Shown here piece by piece: positions 18,270 through 29,924 of a DNA stretch of 64,000 nt. The stretch covers positions 124,001 to 188,000 of the forward strand of contig NZ_PHHA01000018.1 in the NCBI RefSeq assembly GCF_002795425.1, read 5' to 3'. The notes below the pieces were generated by a model. The model worked only from the letters and a program-made list of their open reading frames with translations. It was not told where the DNA came from and made no database searches. Each line of letters begins with the position of its first letter. Positions within the stretch are counted from its first letter, which is position 1. The stretch is from Conservatibacter flavescens (GTDB taxonomy: Bacteria > Pseudomonadota > Gammaproteobacteria > Enterobacterales > Pasteurellaceae). The translations under genes and the position numbers were made by a program.

Positions 18270-19475
18270 TTATTGTGATCTTGCGAGTTTCGCTTTTGCT
18301 TTAGAAATAAAGCGTTTTTCCCACCAGATAACTAAAATTAAACAAAGAATTAATAATCCATAGTTCACGATTAATCCACCTACTGCACCAAATTCTTTCA
18401 GTAAGTTCAATTTCTCGTAATCAAGCGCGAGCATTGGCGCGAGATCATCCCACATGTAAGCGAGTAGTGTTGAGCCCACAACATTGCCGATACCGACCCA
18501 AATGAAATGTACTTGTCCTTCCATTGAACGATACATCCAACCTGTTTCACACCCTCCGGCTAATACAATGCCAAAGCCAAATAACAGACCACCAATAATC
18601 GCATTTGGCCCAGCCCACATGATTTTGGCAGGGACACCTAATTGAATATAACTGAATACACCAATCGTACCGGCTAAAATACCAAATATAATGGCTTTTG
18701 CCATATAAGCGCGCCCTGTTACCCATAAGTCTCTGAAAGCTGATGTAAAACAAATTTGAGCGCGTTCAATCAATAAACCGAATGCAAGCCCGCATAGCAT
18801 GGCAAAACCGAGCTTGACAGAAGATTGCATAACATAAAGAGAGCCGGTTAAATAGAGAATAAAGATAATCATGCCGAGCCAAAAGCGGCGTTGTGCGCGT
18901 TTGGGATCACTCGTTTTCAGTGTGGCAGCGCCTTTTTTCAGTTCTAATTTAACTCGAAAGATGGGTAAGAGGGTGACTTTTACACCAAGATAGGTGCCTA
19001 ATGCGGTGGCAATGGTAAAAAACCATGCATGGACAGAAAATTGCGGAATACCGGTAAATAAAGAAGCCAGATTACACCCCATTGCAAGACGAGCGCCAAA
19101 GCCCGCTAATGCCCCGCCTATAAGGGCTTGAACGATGCGTTTTACATGAGGTTGGTTCCGCCATTTAACATTATTTGCCCAAAGCGCTGCGGAAATACAA
19201 CCCGCAAACATACCAAGAATCATTACGCCATCAATACGGGTGAAGATCGTACCGTCCATGCCAATGATTTGATAGTAGCTCCAAGTGGACACATCAATAC
19301 CCAGCGCTTGCAGAGCATGGCCGCCCCAACGGGTAAATTCCCCAGTTACGGCCCAGTATGTACCTGTCACACCGAAATAGTAAGCTGAGATTAAACCTGC
19401 TGCGATGACTGCCGCAACGGGATTCCAATATTTGATAAGATAATCTTGTTTGAATTGTAACCAAATCTCTTTCAT
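18270..19475 (-). CDS. yeeE: YeeE/YedE family thiosulfate transporter (TsuA-like)
   Basis: 401-residue inner-membrane protein with about ten helices, arranged as two halves. Each half carries the conserved Cys-containing loops of the family: ARLAMGCNLASL near residue 130 and GIVLAGGCETGWMYRSMEGQ near 305. E. coli TsuA is a thiosulfate uptake channel whose loop cysteines pass the ion inward. Partner yeeD follows. AAAGG lies seven bases before the ATG. Confidence 0.9.
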   Translation of the reverse strand: MKEIWLQFKQDYLIKYWNPVAAVIAAGLISAYYFGVTGTYWAVTGEFTRWGGHALQALGIDVSTWSYYQIIGMDGTIFTRIDGVMILGMFAGCISAALWANNVKWRNQPHVKRIVQALIGGALAGFGARLAMGCNLASLFTGIPQFSVHAWFFTIATALGTYLGVKVTLLPIFRVKLELKKGAATLKTSDPKRAQRRFWLGMIIFILYLTGSLYVMQSSVKLGFAMLCGLAFGLLIERAQICFTSAFRDLWVTGRAYMAKAIIFGILAGTIGVFSYIQLGVPAKIMWAGPNAIIGGLLFGFGIVLAGGCETGWMYRSMEGQVHFIWVGIGNVVGSTLLAYMWDDLAPMLALDYEKLNLLKEFGAVGGLIVNYGLLILCLILVIWWEKRFISKAKAKLARSQ

Positions 19476-19756
19476 AATATACCTTTATATCAAGTGTTGA
19501 GATTTGCAAGAAAACGGTATAACAATGAAAGCTATTCTGGTGATAACTGACGAAGAGAAGTAGCATAACATCATATCCTATACACAAAACTTGCAATATA
19601 TGAATAATGGATAATGCGGAGTTAGCATAAGGGATTTTTAAAGAAAAACAAAGTATTTTTTATATTGAATGATAAGTTTTCTTTGTAATAGGCTGTGTGC
19701 TTGTATAAAAATGGTTTATACTGCGCGCTGTAAAGAGAGAGAAAAAAGAGGAAAAA
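19476..19756. promoter_or_regulatory. Divergent promoter region, yeeE / mog
   Basis: 281 bases with no open reading frame of note. The only element I trust is a -10-like TATACT (19717-19722) 35 bases before the mog ATG; its -35 is weak. No operator could be assigned on the yeeE side. Confidence 0.45.
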
Positions 19757-21818
<2,062 letters not shown>

Positions 21819-21839
21819 GTCAGAGTTTATTGGAAAGCC

Positions 21840-21872
21840 AGGCGCATAATTTATGCGCCTGTTTTTTTTTAA
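21840..21872. terminator. Terminator between convergent perM and glpF
   Basis: AGGCGCATAA (21840-21849) and TTATGCGCCT (21851-21860) form a 10-bp stem followed by a run of nine T residues. Confidence 0.85.
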
Positions 21873-21876
21873 TCAT

Positions 21877-22629
21877 TTAATGGAATGACATAACTAATTG
21901 ATAAAACAACGCTGCGCAAATAGCCCCTACGATTGGGCCTACAATTGGTACCCAAGCATATTGCCAATCTGGTGACGTTTTTAATTTGTTGCTCAATAGG
22001 GCAAGCGTAAGACGAGGACCGAAGTCTCGTGCAGGGTTAATCGCATAACCAGTGGTTCCACCCAAGCTAAGGCCGACAGCCCAAACTAGAAACGATACTG
22101 GTAAAGCCCCTAAAGAACCTAAACCAATAGGGGTGGCTTCTGTCGTTTGTGGTAGAACAATTTCGCCACTTCCTACAAGATAGAAGATAATGAAAATAAA
22201 GGCAAAAGTCGCTAAAAATTCGCTGAGAAAGTTACTAGAATACTGACGAATGGCGGGTTCCGTGCAAAAACATGCTCGTTTTAATCCCTCTTCTTCCGTC
22301 GTATAAAAATGATCTTTATAAGATAGGAAAACGAGTAGGCCACCGATAAATCCTCCCGCTATTTGAGCAAGGATATATAGCGGAACATCAGCCCAAGAAA
22401 ATGCGCCTTTTACTGCAAAAGCAATCGTAACGGCAGGGTTTAAATGTGCGCCACTATAAGGACCTGCGATCACAACGGCAACAAATACAGCGAATGCCCA
22501 TGCGGTTGTAATGACAATCCAACCTGAACTATTTCCTTTTGTTTGCTTTAAGCAGACATTTGCCACAACACCATTACCAAATAAAATTAAGATAGCGGTA
22601 CCTAGAAATTCAGCCAAATAAGCATTCAT
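21877..22629 (-). CDS. glpF: Glycerol uptake facilitator GlpF
   Basis: 250-residue aquaglyceroporin. The two half-helix motifs are GAHLNPAVTIAF (about 64-75) and GYAINPARDFGPR (about 196-208); the Asp in NPARDFGPR marks a glycerol facilitator rather than a water channel. I start at ATG 22629, with GGAG 10 bases upstream; a frame from 22689 would add 20 polar residues without a ribosome site. Unlike E. coli, where glpFK is one operon, here glpF is divergent from glpK. Confidence 0.92.
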   Translation of the reverse strand: MNAYLAEFLGTAILILFGNGVVANVCLKQTKGNSSGWIVITTAWAFAVFVAVVIAGPYSGAHLNPAVTIAFAVKGAFSWADVPLYILAQIAGGFIGGLLVFLSYKDHFYTTEEEGLKRACFCTEPAIRQYSSNFLSEFLATFAFIFIIFYLVGSGEIVLPQTTEATPIGLGSLGALPVSFLVWAVGLSLGGTTGYAINPARDFGPRLTLALLSNKLKTSPDWQYAWVPIVGPIVGAICAALFYQLVMSFH

Positions 22630-22671
22630 GATGAGTCTCCTTACATAGACATATTTTGAATTATTGTTGTA

Positions 22672-22689
22672 ATGTTCGTTTTGGAGCAT
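22672..22689. promoter_or_regulatory. Candidate GlpR operator at glpF
   Basis: ATGTTCG-TTTT-GGAGCAT against the E. coli GlpR operator pattern ATGTTCG-N4-CGAACAT: the left half is exact, the right half matches 5 of 7. It lies about 43 bases upstream of the glpF ATG. Confidence 0.5.
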
Positions 22690-22860
22690 TTTGGTGATAT
22701 GTCGTGGGTATTATGCGTATAATTTTTGTCAATACAAGAAATAAAATTAAGATTTGATAAGCAGATCACAAATTTAAATTGTTTATATGTAATTTATCTA
22801 TATTAAAAGTAAATTATTAATTATTTGTTAATTCTTGATTTCGATCGAATAAGGAAAAAT

Positions 22861-22876
22861 TGTGATCATTATCAAA
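22861..22876. promoter_or_regulatory. CRP-like site in glpF/glpK region
   Basis: TGTGA-TCATTA-TCAAA, 9 of 10 consensus half-site bases. A second site of the same form, TGTGA-AGTAAA-TCAAA, lies at 22903-22918, 42 bases (four helical turns) away. Confidence 0.55.
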
Positions 22877-22902
22877 CTCTCAAAGTAAAATAGTGGCATT
22901 TA

Positions 22903-22918
22903 TGTGAAGTAAATCAAA
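22903..22918. promoter_or_regulatory. Second CRP-like site in glpF/glpK region
   Basis: TGTGA-AGTAAA-TCAAA, on the glpK side of the region, same orientation as the site at 22861-22876. Confidence 0.5.
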
Positions 22919-23035
22919 AAATAGAAAAATGTTTCTTTTCAATATGAGTGTTATCATTTAATTTATTGGTGTTAATTGCTCGTTTTTGGTCATTATTGGG
23001 ATTATTTGTTTAATCTTATGCAGAGGATTTAAATT

Positions 23036-24550
23036 ATGTCAGATAAAAAATATATTATTGCATTGGATCAAGGGACAACAAGTTCTCGTGCTGTTCTATT
23101 AGATCATGATGCAAATGTTGTCGAAATTGCGCAGCGTGAATTTACACAAATTTATCCCAAAGCGGGTTGGGTGGAACATAACCCAATGGAGATTTGGGCG
23201 ACACAAAGTTCAACTCTGAATGAGGTTGTTGCAAAAGCTGGAGTGACTTCTGATCAAATAGCCGCTATTGGTATTACGAATCAACGAGAAACAACGATTG
23301 TTTGGGAAAAAGAAACCGGTAAACCTATCTATAATGCGATAGTGTGGCAATGTCGTCGCACAGCCGAAATTACAGATAAATTAAAAGCAGATGGGCATGA
23401 AGACTATATTCGTAAAACAACGGGTTTAGTTGTTGATCCTTATTTTTCTGGTACAAAAGTGAAGTGGATTTTGGATCATGTAGAAGGCGCGCGGGAACGA
23501 GCGAAAAAAGGTGAATTACTTTTTGGAACGGTGGATACGTGGTTAGTTTGGAAATTAACTCAGGGCCGAGTGCATGTAACTGACTATACAAATGCATCAC
23601 GAACTATGCTTTTTAATATTCATACTTTGCAATGGGACGAAAAAATGCTAGAGATTTTAGATATTCCACGTGCAATGTTGCCTGATGTTCGTAATTCATC
23701 GGAAATTTATGGCGAAACGAATATTGGTGGGAAAGGTGGTGTACGTATTCCTGTTGCAGGGATTGCGGGTGATCAACAAGCGGCGCTTTATGGTCATTTA
23801 TGTGTGCATGCAGGACAAGCTAAAAATACCTATGGTACGGGTTGTTTTATGTTGTTACATACTGGAAAGAACGCGATTCAATCCGAAAATGGCTTATTGA
23901 CGACCATTGCTTGTGATGCCAAAGGTGGCCCGGCTTATGCATTAGAAGGTTCTGTGTTTATTGCAGGGGCATCAATTCAGTGGCTACGTGATGAATTAAA
24001 AATTGTACATGATAGTTATGATTCAGAATATTTTGCAACTAAAGAATCCGATACGAATGGCGTGTATGTTGTTCCGGCATTTACAGGATTGGGTGCGCCA
24101 TATTGGGATCCGTATGCAAGAGGAACGATTTTTGGCTTAACGCGCGGGGCAAACCGGAACCATATTGTGCGCGCAACATTAGAATCTATAGCTTACCAAA
24201 CCCGTGATGTCTTAGAAGCTATGCAATCGGATTCGGGAGAAAAATTAAAAGCGTTACGCGTAGACGGTGGCGCAACGGCAAATAATTTTTTAATGCAATT
24301 CCAAGCGGATATTCTTGCGACAAAGGTTGAACGTCCAGTGGTTAAAGAAGTTACCGCGTTGGGAGCGGCTTATCTTGCGGGTTTGGCAACAGGTTTTTGG
24401 AAAGATCTTGATGAGTTGCATGATAAAGCGGAAATTGAAAAAACATTTGTCCCTGATGGCGATGAAATAAAGCGTGCAAAACGTTATAAAGGTTGGAAAA
24501 AAGCGGTAAAACGTTCATTAGAATGGGCGAAAGAAGACGCAGAGGAGTAA
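23036..24550 (+). CDS. glpK: Glycerol kinase GlpK
   Basis: 504-residue FGGY-family kinase making glycerol 3-phosphate from glycerol and ATP. The phosphate-binding DQGTTSSRA is at about 11-19, the catalytic-region [14 protein letters not shown] near 242-255, and [16 protein letters not shown] near 410. Length and sequence are close to E. coli GlpK (502). Expression probably depends on glycerol (GlpR) and CRP through the upstream region. Confidence 0.97.
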   Translation: MSDKKYIIALDQGTTSSRAVLLDHDANVVEIAQREFTQIYPKAGWVEHNPMEIWATQSSTLNEVVAKAGVTSDQIAAIGITNQRETTIVWEKETGKPIYNAIVWQCRRTAEITDKLKADGHEDYIRKTTGLVVDPYFSGTKVKWILDHVEGARERAKKGELLFGTVDTWLVWKLTQGRVHVTDYTNASRTMLFNIHTLQWDEKMLEILDIPRAMLPDVRNSSEIYGETNIGGKGGVRIPVAGIAGDQQAALYGHLCVHAGQAKNTYGTGCFMLLHTGKNAIQSENGLLTTIACDAKGGPAYALEGSVFIAGASIQWLRDELKIVHDSYDSEYFATKESDTNGVYVVPAFTGLGAPYWDPYARGTIFGLTRGANRNHIVRATLESIAYQTRDVLEAMQSDSGEKLKALRVDGGATANNFLMQFQADILATKVERPVVKEVTALGAAYLAGLATGFWKDLDELHDKAEIEKTFVPDGDEIKRAKRYKGWKKAVKRSLEWAKEDAEE

Positions 24551-24571
24551 TCTCTTCTGCCATTATTGTAG

Positions 24572-24600
24572 GGACAATAGCAATATTGTCCTTTTTCGTT
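24572..24600 (+). terminator. glpK terminator
   Basis: GGACAATA (24572-24579) pairs with TATTGTCC (24584-24591) around GCAA, followed by TTTTT. Confidence 0.8.
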
Positions 24601-24654
24601 TAGACCTCATGCAGATGTTAAGAAAAGTGCGGTGGGTTTTAGCTATTTTTTTCT

Positions 24655-24671
24655 CTTAATATTTTCTTAAT
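24655..24671 (+). promoter_or_regulatory. QseB/PmrA-type direct-repeat box upstream of ygiW-qseBC
   Basis: CTTAAT (24655-24660)-ATTTT-CTTAAT (24666-24671): two identical hexamers at 11-base period, the exact form of the PmrA box YTTAAT-N5-YTTAAT. QseB is a close PmrA relative, so it is most simply the autoregulatory site of QseB. Confidence 0.6.
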
Positions 24672-24743
24672 ATCTTTTTGTTTTAATACATTTCAACAAA
24701 GCAACAGTGCTCTGTTTTAAAAGTATTTAACAGGAGAGATTTT

Positions 24744-25160
24744 ATGAAAAAAGTGATTTTAGCAAGTGTTTTAGCGTTATCTACTGCAACCGTATTTGCA
24801 CAAGGGAATCAAGGTGGTTTTCAAGATCCAAATCGTCCGGCTGTTCACCAAAAAGCTGAACGTGGTTCAAAACATGGTGGTGGTTTTATTAACTCAGCAC
24901 AAGCGGTGAGCAAAGTCGCAGAGTCTAATAGCTGGAAAGATGATCAATATGTTGTGTTAGAAGGGAATATTACGGAACAAGTCGGTAAAGATGATTTCAC
25001 TTTTAAAGATGATACCGGAAGTATCGAAGTAGAAATTGATCGCCGTGCATGGGCTGGACAAACTGTTAGCCCGACAGATCGTGTGAAAATTTATGCTGAA
25101 GTCGATAAATCATGGAATAAAATCGAACTTGAAGTAAATCGTGTTGAAAAAGTGAAATAA
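24744..25160 (+). CDS. ygiW: YgiW/BOF family periplasmic stress protein
   Basis: 138-residue exported protein with signal peptide [19 protein letters not shown] and a C-terminal BOF (bacterial OB-fold) domain: [21 protein letters not shown] and the [12 protein letters not shown] core. Members are linked to stress tolerance (for example VisP in Salmonella), with small-ligand binding proposed. The gene sits directly upstream of qseBC, as in E. coli and other Pasteurellaceae, and probably shares its promoter. Confidence 0.88.
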   Translation: MKKVILASVLALSTATVFAQGNQGGFQDPNRPAVHQKAERGSKHGGGFINSAQAVSKVAESNSWKDDQYVVLEGNITEQVGKDDFTFKDDTGSIEVEIDRRAWAGQTVSPTDRVKIYAEVDKSWNKIELEVNRVEKVK

Positions 25161-25173
25161 TTTCTTTTACACT

Positions 25174-25210
25174 AGAGGGGCAAACGAAGAATGTTTGCCC
25201 CTCTTTTTTG
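25174..25210 (+). terminator. Strong hairpin terminator between ygiW and qseB
   Basis: AGAGGGGCAAAC (25174-25185) pairs perfectly with GTTTGCCCCTCT (25193-25204) around a 7-base loop, followed by TTTTT. It ends 20 bases before the qseB ATG, so qseBC would be expressed by partial read-through or from another promoter. Confidence 0.85.
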
Positions 25211-25228
25211 CTAATAAATAGGAAATAT

Positions 25229-25900
25229 ATGCGAATTTTACTGATTGAAGATGATGCATTAATTGGTGATGGATTAAAGCTTGGTTTAACCAAGTCGGGT
25301 TTTTCTGTAGATTGGTTTCAGGAAGGCAAGTTAGGGTTTGAAGCATTACAAAGCGCCCCTTATGATGCGGTTGTACTGGATTTAACCTTGCCTAAAATGG
25401 ATGGCTTAGATATTTTACAAGCTTGGCGTAGAAAGAATGAAGATGTGCCAGTGTTAATTTTAACTGCGCGAGATACCTTAGATGAACGAGTAAAGGGATT
25501 GCAAAGTGGCGCAGATGATTATTTATGTAAGCCTTTTGCGTTGGTTGAGGTGATTGCGCGCTTGCAGGCTATTCTTCGTCGTCGGCACGGGCATGTGAGC
25601 CCACTCATTGAGCATGGTATGGTCAGTTTTGATCCGGTAAAACGCCTTGTGTTATTAAATAATGAGGAAGTCATATTAACTTCGCAAGAATTGAAGCTGC
25701 TTGAGTTATTTTTGAATAATAAAGAACGTGTATTATCGCGGAATTTGATTGAAGAGAAGTTATATAATTGGGATGATGAAGTGAGTAGTAATGCGCTAGA
25801 AGTTCATATCCATAATTTACGTAAAAAATTAGGTAAGCTGTTTATTCGTACTGTACATGGTGTGGGTTACGCGTTAGGAAAAGAGGATGAAAAAAACTAG
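25229..25900 (+). CDS. qseB: Response regulator QseB
   Basis: 223-residue OmpR-family regulator. The receiver domain has acidic residues Glu8/Asp9, phospho-acceptor Asp51, Thr79 and Lys101 in the usual places; the C-terminal winged helix ends [25 protein letters not shown] start at ATG 25229 with AGGAAA upstream; the TTG at 25208 lies inside the terminator T tract. The gene overlaps qseC by 14 bases. Confidence 0.92.
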   Translation: MRILLIEDDALIGDGLKLGLTKSGFSVDWFQEGKLGFEALQSAPYDAVVLDLTLPKMDGLDILQAWRRKNEDVPVLILTARDTLDERVKGLQSGADDYLCKPFALVEVIARLQAILRRRHGHVSPLIEHGMVSFDPVKRLVLLNNEEVILTSQELKLLELFLNNKERVLSRNLIEEKLYNWDDEVSSNALEVHIHNLRKKLGKLFIRTVHGVGYALGKEDEKN

Positions 25901-27263
25901 TTTAGGTTTACGTCTGATTGCGATGTTATCCATTGTATCTCTCGTGATTTGGGCCATTTCCACCTCGATTGCATGGTTTCAAGTGCGTAAAGAAGTGAAT
26001 GAGGTCTTTGATGCTCAGCAAGTGTTATTTGCGGAACGTTTGGCTTCAACGGATTTGCGTAACTTATTTATTGAACGGCATAATATGGGCGGTTTTCGTC
26101 CAGAGCGTCCGAAAGTGCATAAAAAAATGCGCCTTGATGATGATGCGCTAGCTTTTGCTATTTTTACGCGAAGTGGTGAGATTATTGTAAGTGATGGACA
26201 AAATGGGGAAAATTTCATTTATGCACCACAACGAGGATTTTCTGAAAGCCATATTTATAATGATGATGATAAATGGCGTATTTTTTGGTTGCCCGCTGCT
26301 GAAGGACAGCTTATGGTTGCCGTTGGGCAGGAATTAGATTATCGAGAAGATCTGATTAATGAAATGGTGTTTGGACAGATGTGGGTGTGGATTGCTGGTC
26401 TGCCATTTTTATTAGCATTAATCGTTGTGGTCATTAATAGAGAATTAAAACCGTTGAAGAAAGTGAGCCGTAATGTATTAAAGCGTGAACCAGACGATCA
26501 TAAACCATTGGAGACGGAAGGCTTACCAATAGAAGTGTTGCCATTAGTGCAAAATTTAAATCAGTTTTTTGACCGCACTTCAACGATGTTTTTACGTGAG
26601 CGCCGTTTTACATCGGATGCAGCACATGAGTTGCGAAGCCCACTGGCAGCGTTACGTATTCAGGCGGAATTAGCTCAAATGGCTGGAGAAGATGTGGAAA
26701 TGCGTGAGCATGCCTTACAGAATTTAACTCAAGGTATTGATCGCGCTTCACAGCTCATCGAACAATTATTAACCTTATCTCGCTTGGATTGTCTCACGGA
26801 GTTAGATGATGTCACTGACATTGATTGGCATAAGCTCGCTTCTTCAGTGGTGAGTGAACTTTATTTTCCTGCGCAAAAACGTCAAATTAATTTGGCTTTA
26901 CAGTTAACTGGAAAACCACCAGTAAAACAAGGGCAATCGCTGCTTTTATCGCTGATGTTGAGAAATCTTGTGGATAATGCGATACGCTACTGTGCCACAG
27001 GATCACAAGTGACGATAACGGTTTCTTCAGATCGTATCATTGTTGAAGATAATGGAGGAGGCGTTGACGCTGAAGATTTAGCCAAGTTAGGGCAACGTTT
27101 TTTCCGTCCAGCTGGACAAAATGAAAAGGGGAGTGGCTTAGGTTTATCAATTGTGCACCGGATTGCAGAGTTACATTATTATCAAGTGCGGTTAGAAAAT
27201 GTAAAAAATTTGGAAAATGAAATTACCGGGCTGAAAGTCACAATTGGCTTAGGGTCGCGTTAA
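25887..27263 (+). CDS. qseC: Sensor histidine kinase QseC
   Basis: 458-residue membrane kinase. TM1 is at about 10-30, a periplasmic sensor domain at 31-164, TM2 at 165-184, then HisKA with the phosphorylated His247 in [10 protein letters not shown], the N box [10 protein letters not shown]1 VEDNGGG and G2 GSGLGLSIV. In E. coli QseC responds to adrenergic signals and AI-3; whether this one does is not shown by the sequence. Its last 26 bases overlap the 3' end of hflX on the other strand. Confidence 0.92.
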   Translation: MKKTSLGLRLIAMLSIVSLVIWAISTSIAWFQVRKEVNEVFDAQQVLFAERLASTDLRNLFIERHNMGGFRPERPKVHKKMRLDDDALAFAIFTRSGEIIVSDGQNGENFIYAPQRGFSESHIYNDDDKWRIFWLPAAEGQLMVAVGQELDYREDLINEMVFGQMWVWIAGLPFLLALIVVVINRELKPLKKVSRNVLKREPDDHKPLETEGLPIEVLPLVQNLNQFFDRTSTMFLRERRFTSDAAHELRSPLAALRIQAELAQMAGEDVEMREHALQNLTQGIDRASQLIEQLLTLSRLDCLTELDDVTDIDWHKLASSVVSELYFPAQKRQINLALQLTGKPPVKQGQSLLLSLMLRNLVDNAIRYCATGSQVTITVSSDRIIVEDNGGGVDAEDLAKLGQRFFRPAGQNEKGSGLGLSIVHRIAELHYYQVRLENVKNLENEITGLKVTIGLGSR

Positions 27264-28518
27264 ATTGTTTTTCTAACTTTTTCCACTCTAATTCAGCAAT
27301 GCGTATATGTAGTATAAACTCACCTGTTTCAGTGATGCTTTCTTGTTCAATAGCATTGAGTTGATAAAGTCGATGGCGCAGTTTGCCAGCCGTAGGGGAT
27401 AAGCGAAGTTGTCGCTGTAAAATGTTGTTTTTTAAGCGTTCGCGAATAGCTTGTAATAGCAGTTCAATCCCCTCTCCTGACTGGGCAGAGAGATAAACGG
27501 CTTGTGGCTGATTTTCGGTATTATATTCAATCTTAGGTGTGATGTTTTCACTTTGATCGATCTTGTTATACACGAGTAAAGTGGGGATGTCATTTGCGTT
27601 AATTTCCGTTAATACCTTGTCAACAGCATGAATATTGTCATCACGTTGATTATCAACAAAATCAATAACATGTAGCAATAAAGAGGCTTCGGTTGTTTCT
27701 TGAAGTGTTGACTTGAATGCCGAGACTAAATCATGAGGCAAATGGCGAATAAAGCCGACTGTATCAGCTAAAATAGTCGTACCGACATCTTGAATTTGTA
27801 GACGGCGTAAAGTGGGATCAAGGGTAGCAAATAGCTGATCTGCGGCATAAACATTGGCAGCAGTGAGGCGATTAAATAAGGTTGATTTTCCCGCGTTAGT
27901 ATAGCCAACTAAAGAGATAGTTGGGATATCGGCTTTTTGTCGAGTGTGTCGGTTTTGGTGGCGTTGTTTATTGACTTTCTCGAGACGATTTTGTAACTGT
28001 GTGATACGTACTTTAATTAAGCGACGGTCGGTTTCTAGTTGAGTTTCGCCTGGACCACGCAAACCTACAGCGCCTTTTTGCTGATCTAAACTGGTTTTAC
28101 GTCGAACTAAACGGCTAGCAAGATGTTTAAGTTGCGCAAGCTCCACTTGTAGCTTGCCTTCATGAGAACGCGCGCGTTGGGCAAATATATCTAAGATAAC
28201 GCCAGTGCGGTCAACGACACGACATTGGCATAGACTTTCTAGATTTCGACTTTGAGCGGGGGTTAAGGCGTGATTGATCAGTACTACATCAGCATTCAAT
28301 TGTTTTACAGCCTCAGCAATTTCTTGTGCTTTGCCTTGTCCAACATAATACTTGGCATGAGGTGTATTTCGTGTTGTTGTCAGTGTTTGTAGTATGGTGA
28401 CATTAGCGGATTTTGCCAGCTCTTGAAATTCTTGCAGATTTTCAATGTCTTTCTGTTGAGAGAAAAACACATGCACGATAATAGCGGTGTCTTGCGTTGC
28501 TGTAATGGGTGATTGCAT
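27238..28518 (-). CDS. hflX: GTPase HflX
   Basis: 426-residue ribosome-associated GTPase, implicated in splitting stalled ribosomes. The N-terminal HflX domain holds GRGxT-like and [13 protein letters not shown] (about 154-166) segments, the central coiled coil is near 165-195, and the G domain has G1 GYTNAGKST (205-213), DTVGF and NKID. There is no clear Shine-Dalgarno before the ATG, and an uptake-sequence hairpin sits in the leader. It is last in the amiB-mutL-miaA-hfq-hflX block. Confidence 0.94.
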   Translation of the reverse strand: MQSPITATQDTAIIVHVFFSQQKDIENLQEFQELAKSANVTILQTLTTTRNTPHAKYYVGQGKAQEIAEAVKQLNADVVLINHALTPAQSRNLESLCQCRVVDRTGVILDIFAQRARSHEGKLQVELAQLKHLASRLVRRKTSLDQQKGAVGLRGPGETQLETDRRLIKVRITQLQNRLEKVNKQRHQNRHTRQKADIPTISLVGYTNAGKSTLFNRLTAANVYAADQLFATLDPTLRRLQIQDVGTTILADTVGFIRHLPHDLVSAFKSTLQETTEASLLLHVIDFVDNQRDDNIHAVDKVLTEINANDIPTLLVYNKIDQSENITPKIEYNTENQPQAVYLSAQSGEGIELLLQAIRERLKNNILQRQLRLSPTAGKLRHRLYQLNAIEQESITETGEFILHIRIAELEWKKLEKQFNATLSQL

Positions 28519-28532
28519 GGGGATAAAATGAG

Positions 28533-28561
28533 AAGTGCGGTTATTAAAAAATACCGCACTT
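28533..28561. terminator. Uptake-sequence hairpin between hfq and hflX
   Basis: AAGTGCGGT (28533-28541) and ACCGCACTT (28553-28561) form a hairpin 11 bases after the hfq stop, with T-rich sequence in the loop and beyond on the minus strand. It may end or stabilise the hfq mRNA and lower hflX expression. Confidence 0.6.
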
Positions 28562-28571
28562 GCTGTTTATA

Positions 28572-28868
28572 TTATTCTGTTTGTGCTTCTTGCGCAGTTT
28601 CTGTTGGGGTATCGTTGTGTTGTGAATGCTGATGAGATTGCCCACTATTGTTATTATGGTGAGAAATTGCACGCGCTGGCACAACAGTTGAGATAGCGTG
28701 TTTATAGACCATTTGACTAACCGTATTTTTTAACAAAATAACAAATTGGTCGAAAGATTCGATTTGTCCTTGTAATTTAATTCCGTTAACCAAGTAGATT
28801 GAAACAGGAATACGTTCACGACGCAGAGCGTTTAAATAAGGATCTTGTAGGGATTGTCCTTTTGCCAT
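28572..28868 (-). CDS. hfq: RNA chaperone Hfq
   Basis: 98-residue Sm-like protein that forms hexamers and pairs small RNAs with mRNAs. The Sm1 core [21 protein letters not shown] and the Sm2 motif YKHAIST (with preceding NTVSQMV) are intact. The tail after residue 70 is short and rich in His, Asn, Gln and Ser. It follows miaA by 87 bases, the standard gene order. Presence of Hfq makes trans-acting small RNAs likely in this organism. Confidence 0.97.
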   Translation of the reverse strand: MAKGQSLQDPYLNALRRERIPVSIYLVNGIKLQGQIESFDQFVILLKNTVSQMVYKHAISTVVPARAISHHNNNSGQSHQHSQHNDTPTETAQEAQTE

Positions 28869-28955
28869 TTTTTTTCCTTCTTATTATCAAACCAACATTA
28901 AACAAAGAATATTTCAGTATTCTTATCTGTCTCCCAAAAATACTATAACAGTAAA

Positions 28956-29918
28956 TCAACGGTTTGTCATTAGGCGCTGTGAAGTTTGTGGATTTTTTAA
29001 TTGGTTCACTATGGTTTTATAAGCTTCGTCCAGTTGTAGACTATCTAGCCAGGTGATAGGTGTTTTCCAGCCTCGTAGCCAAGTAAGTTGGCGTTTGGCG
29101 AGTTGGCGAGTCGCGCAGATCCCCCTGAATATCATTTCAGCATGATCATAATCACCACGTAAGAACTCCCACATTTGACGATAACCTACACAACGGATAG
29201 AAGGTAGGTTAGGGTGTAGATCGCTACGCGCATAAAGGGTTTCGACTTCTTGTTGAAACCCTTGTTCAATCATTTGATAAAAACGTTGTTCAATGCGTTG
29301 GTGCAAAATCGATCGATCTTGTGGTGCAATAGCAAATTCAAGAATATGGTAAGGTAAGGGTTCTCCTTTTTGAGCGGTTAGGTCAGTCAGTGACTTACCT
29401 GAAAGGTAAAAAACCTCTAAAGCACGGTTGATGCGCTGAGAATCATTAGGATTAATACGTTGCGCAGATATCGGATCAATCAATTTCAGTTCGGCATGTA
29501 GCGCGGGCCAACCATATTTTTGGGCTCTTTCTTCGATTTCTGCACGTGTTTTTTCATCGGCTTGTGGCAAAGGAGAAAGCCCCTCTAATAGCGCTTTATA
29601 ATATAACATAGTGCCTCCAACTAAGAGCGGGATTTTACCCTGTTGGCTGATCTCTCGCATTTCACGCAGTGCATCTGTATAAAAATCGGCTGCAGAATAT
29701 GCTTCGGCTGGATCTTTAATATCAATTAAACGATGGGGAGCAAGGGCGAGTTCAGTTGCGCTAGGTTTAGCGGTACCAATATCCATGCCACGATAAATCA
29801 ATGCAGAATCGACACTAATAATTTCTACAGGTAAGTGCTGACATAGTTCAATTGCCAGTGCTGTTTTACCTGAAGCGGTTGGACCCATTAAAAAAATAGC
29901 GGTTGGTTTCTGTTGCAT
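28956..29918 (-). CDS. miaA: tRNA dimethylallyltransferase MiaA
   Basis: 320-residue enzyme that adds a dimethylallyl group to A37 of tRNAs reading UNN codons. The P-loop GPTASGKT is at 12-19, with the [17 protein letters not shown] substrate loop near 36-52 and the C-terminal tRNA-binding [13 protein letters not shown]. It starts six bases after the mutL stop. Length is normal for the family (E. coli 316). Confidence 0.96.
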   Translation of the reverse strand: MQQKPTAIFLMGPTASGKTALAIELCQHLPVEIISVDSALIYRGMDIGTAKPSATELALAPHRLIDIKDPAEAYSAADFYTDALREMREISQQGKIPLLVGGTMLYYKALLEGLSPLPQADEKTRAEIEERAQKYGWPALHAELKLIDPISAQRINPNDSQRINRALEVFYLSGKSLTDLTAQKGEPLPYHILEFAIAPQDRSILHQRIEQRFYQMIEQGFQQEVETLYARSDLHPNLPSIRCVGYRQMWEFLRGDYDHAEMIFRGICATRQLAKRQLTWLRGWKTPITWLDSLQLDEAYKTIVNQLKNPQTSQRLMTNR

Positions 29919-29924
29919 ATTAAA

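Larger units (their letters stand above)
22630..23035. promoter_or_regulatory. Divergent glpF / glpK control region
   Basis: 406 gene-free bases. Seen here: a GlpR-operator-like sequence next to glpF (22672-22689), a weaker one next to glpK (22976-22993), two CRP-like sites of the same form TGTGA-N6-TCAAA (22861-22876 and 22903-22918), and a 10-bp palindrome TTCGATCGAA (22840-22849). AGAGGA stands before the glpK ATG. Confidence 0.55.
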
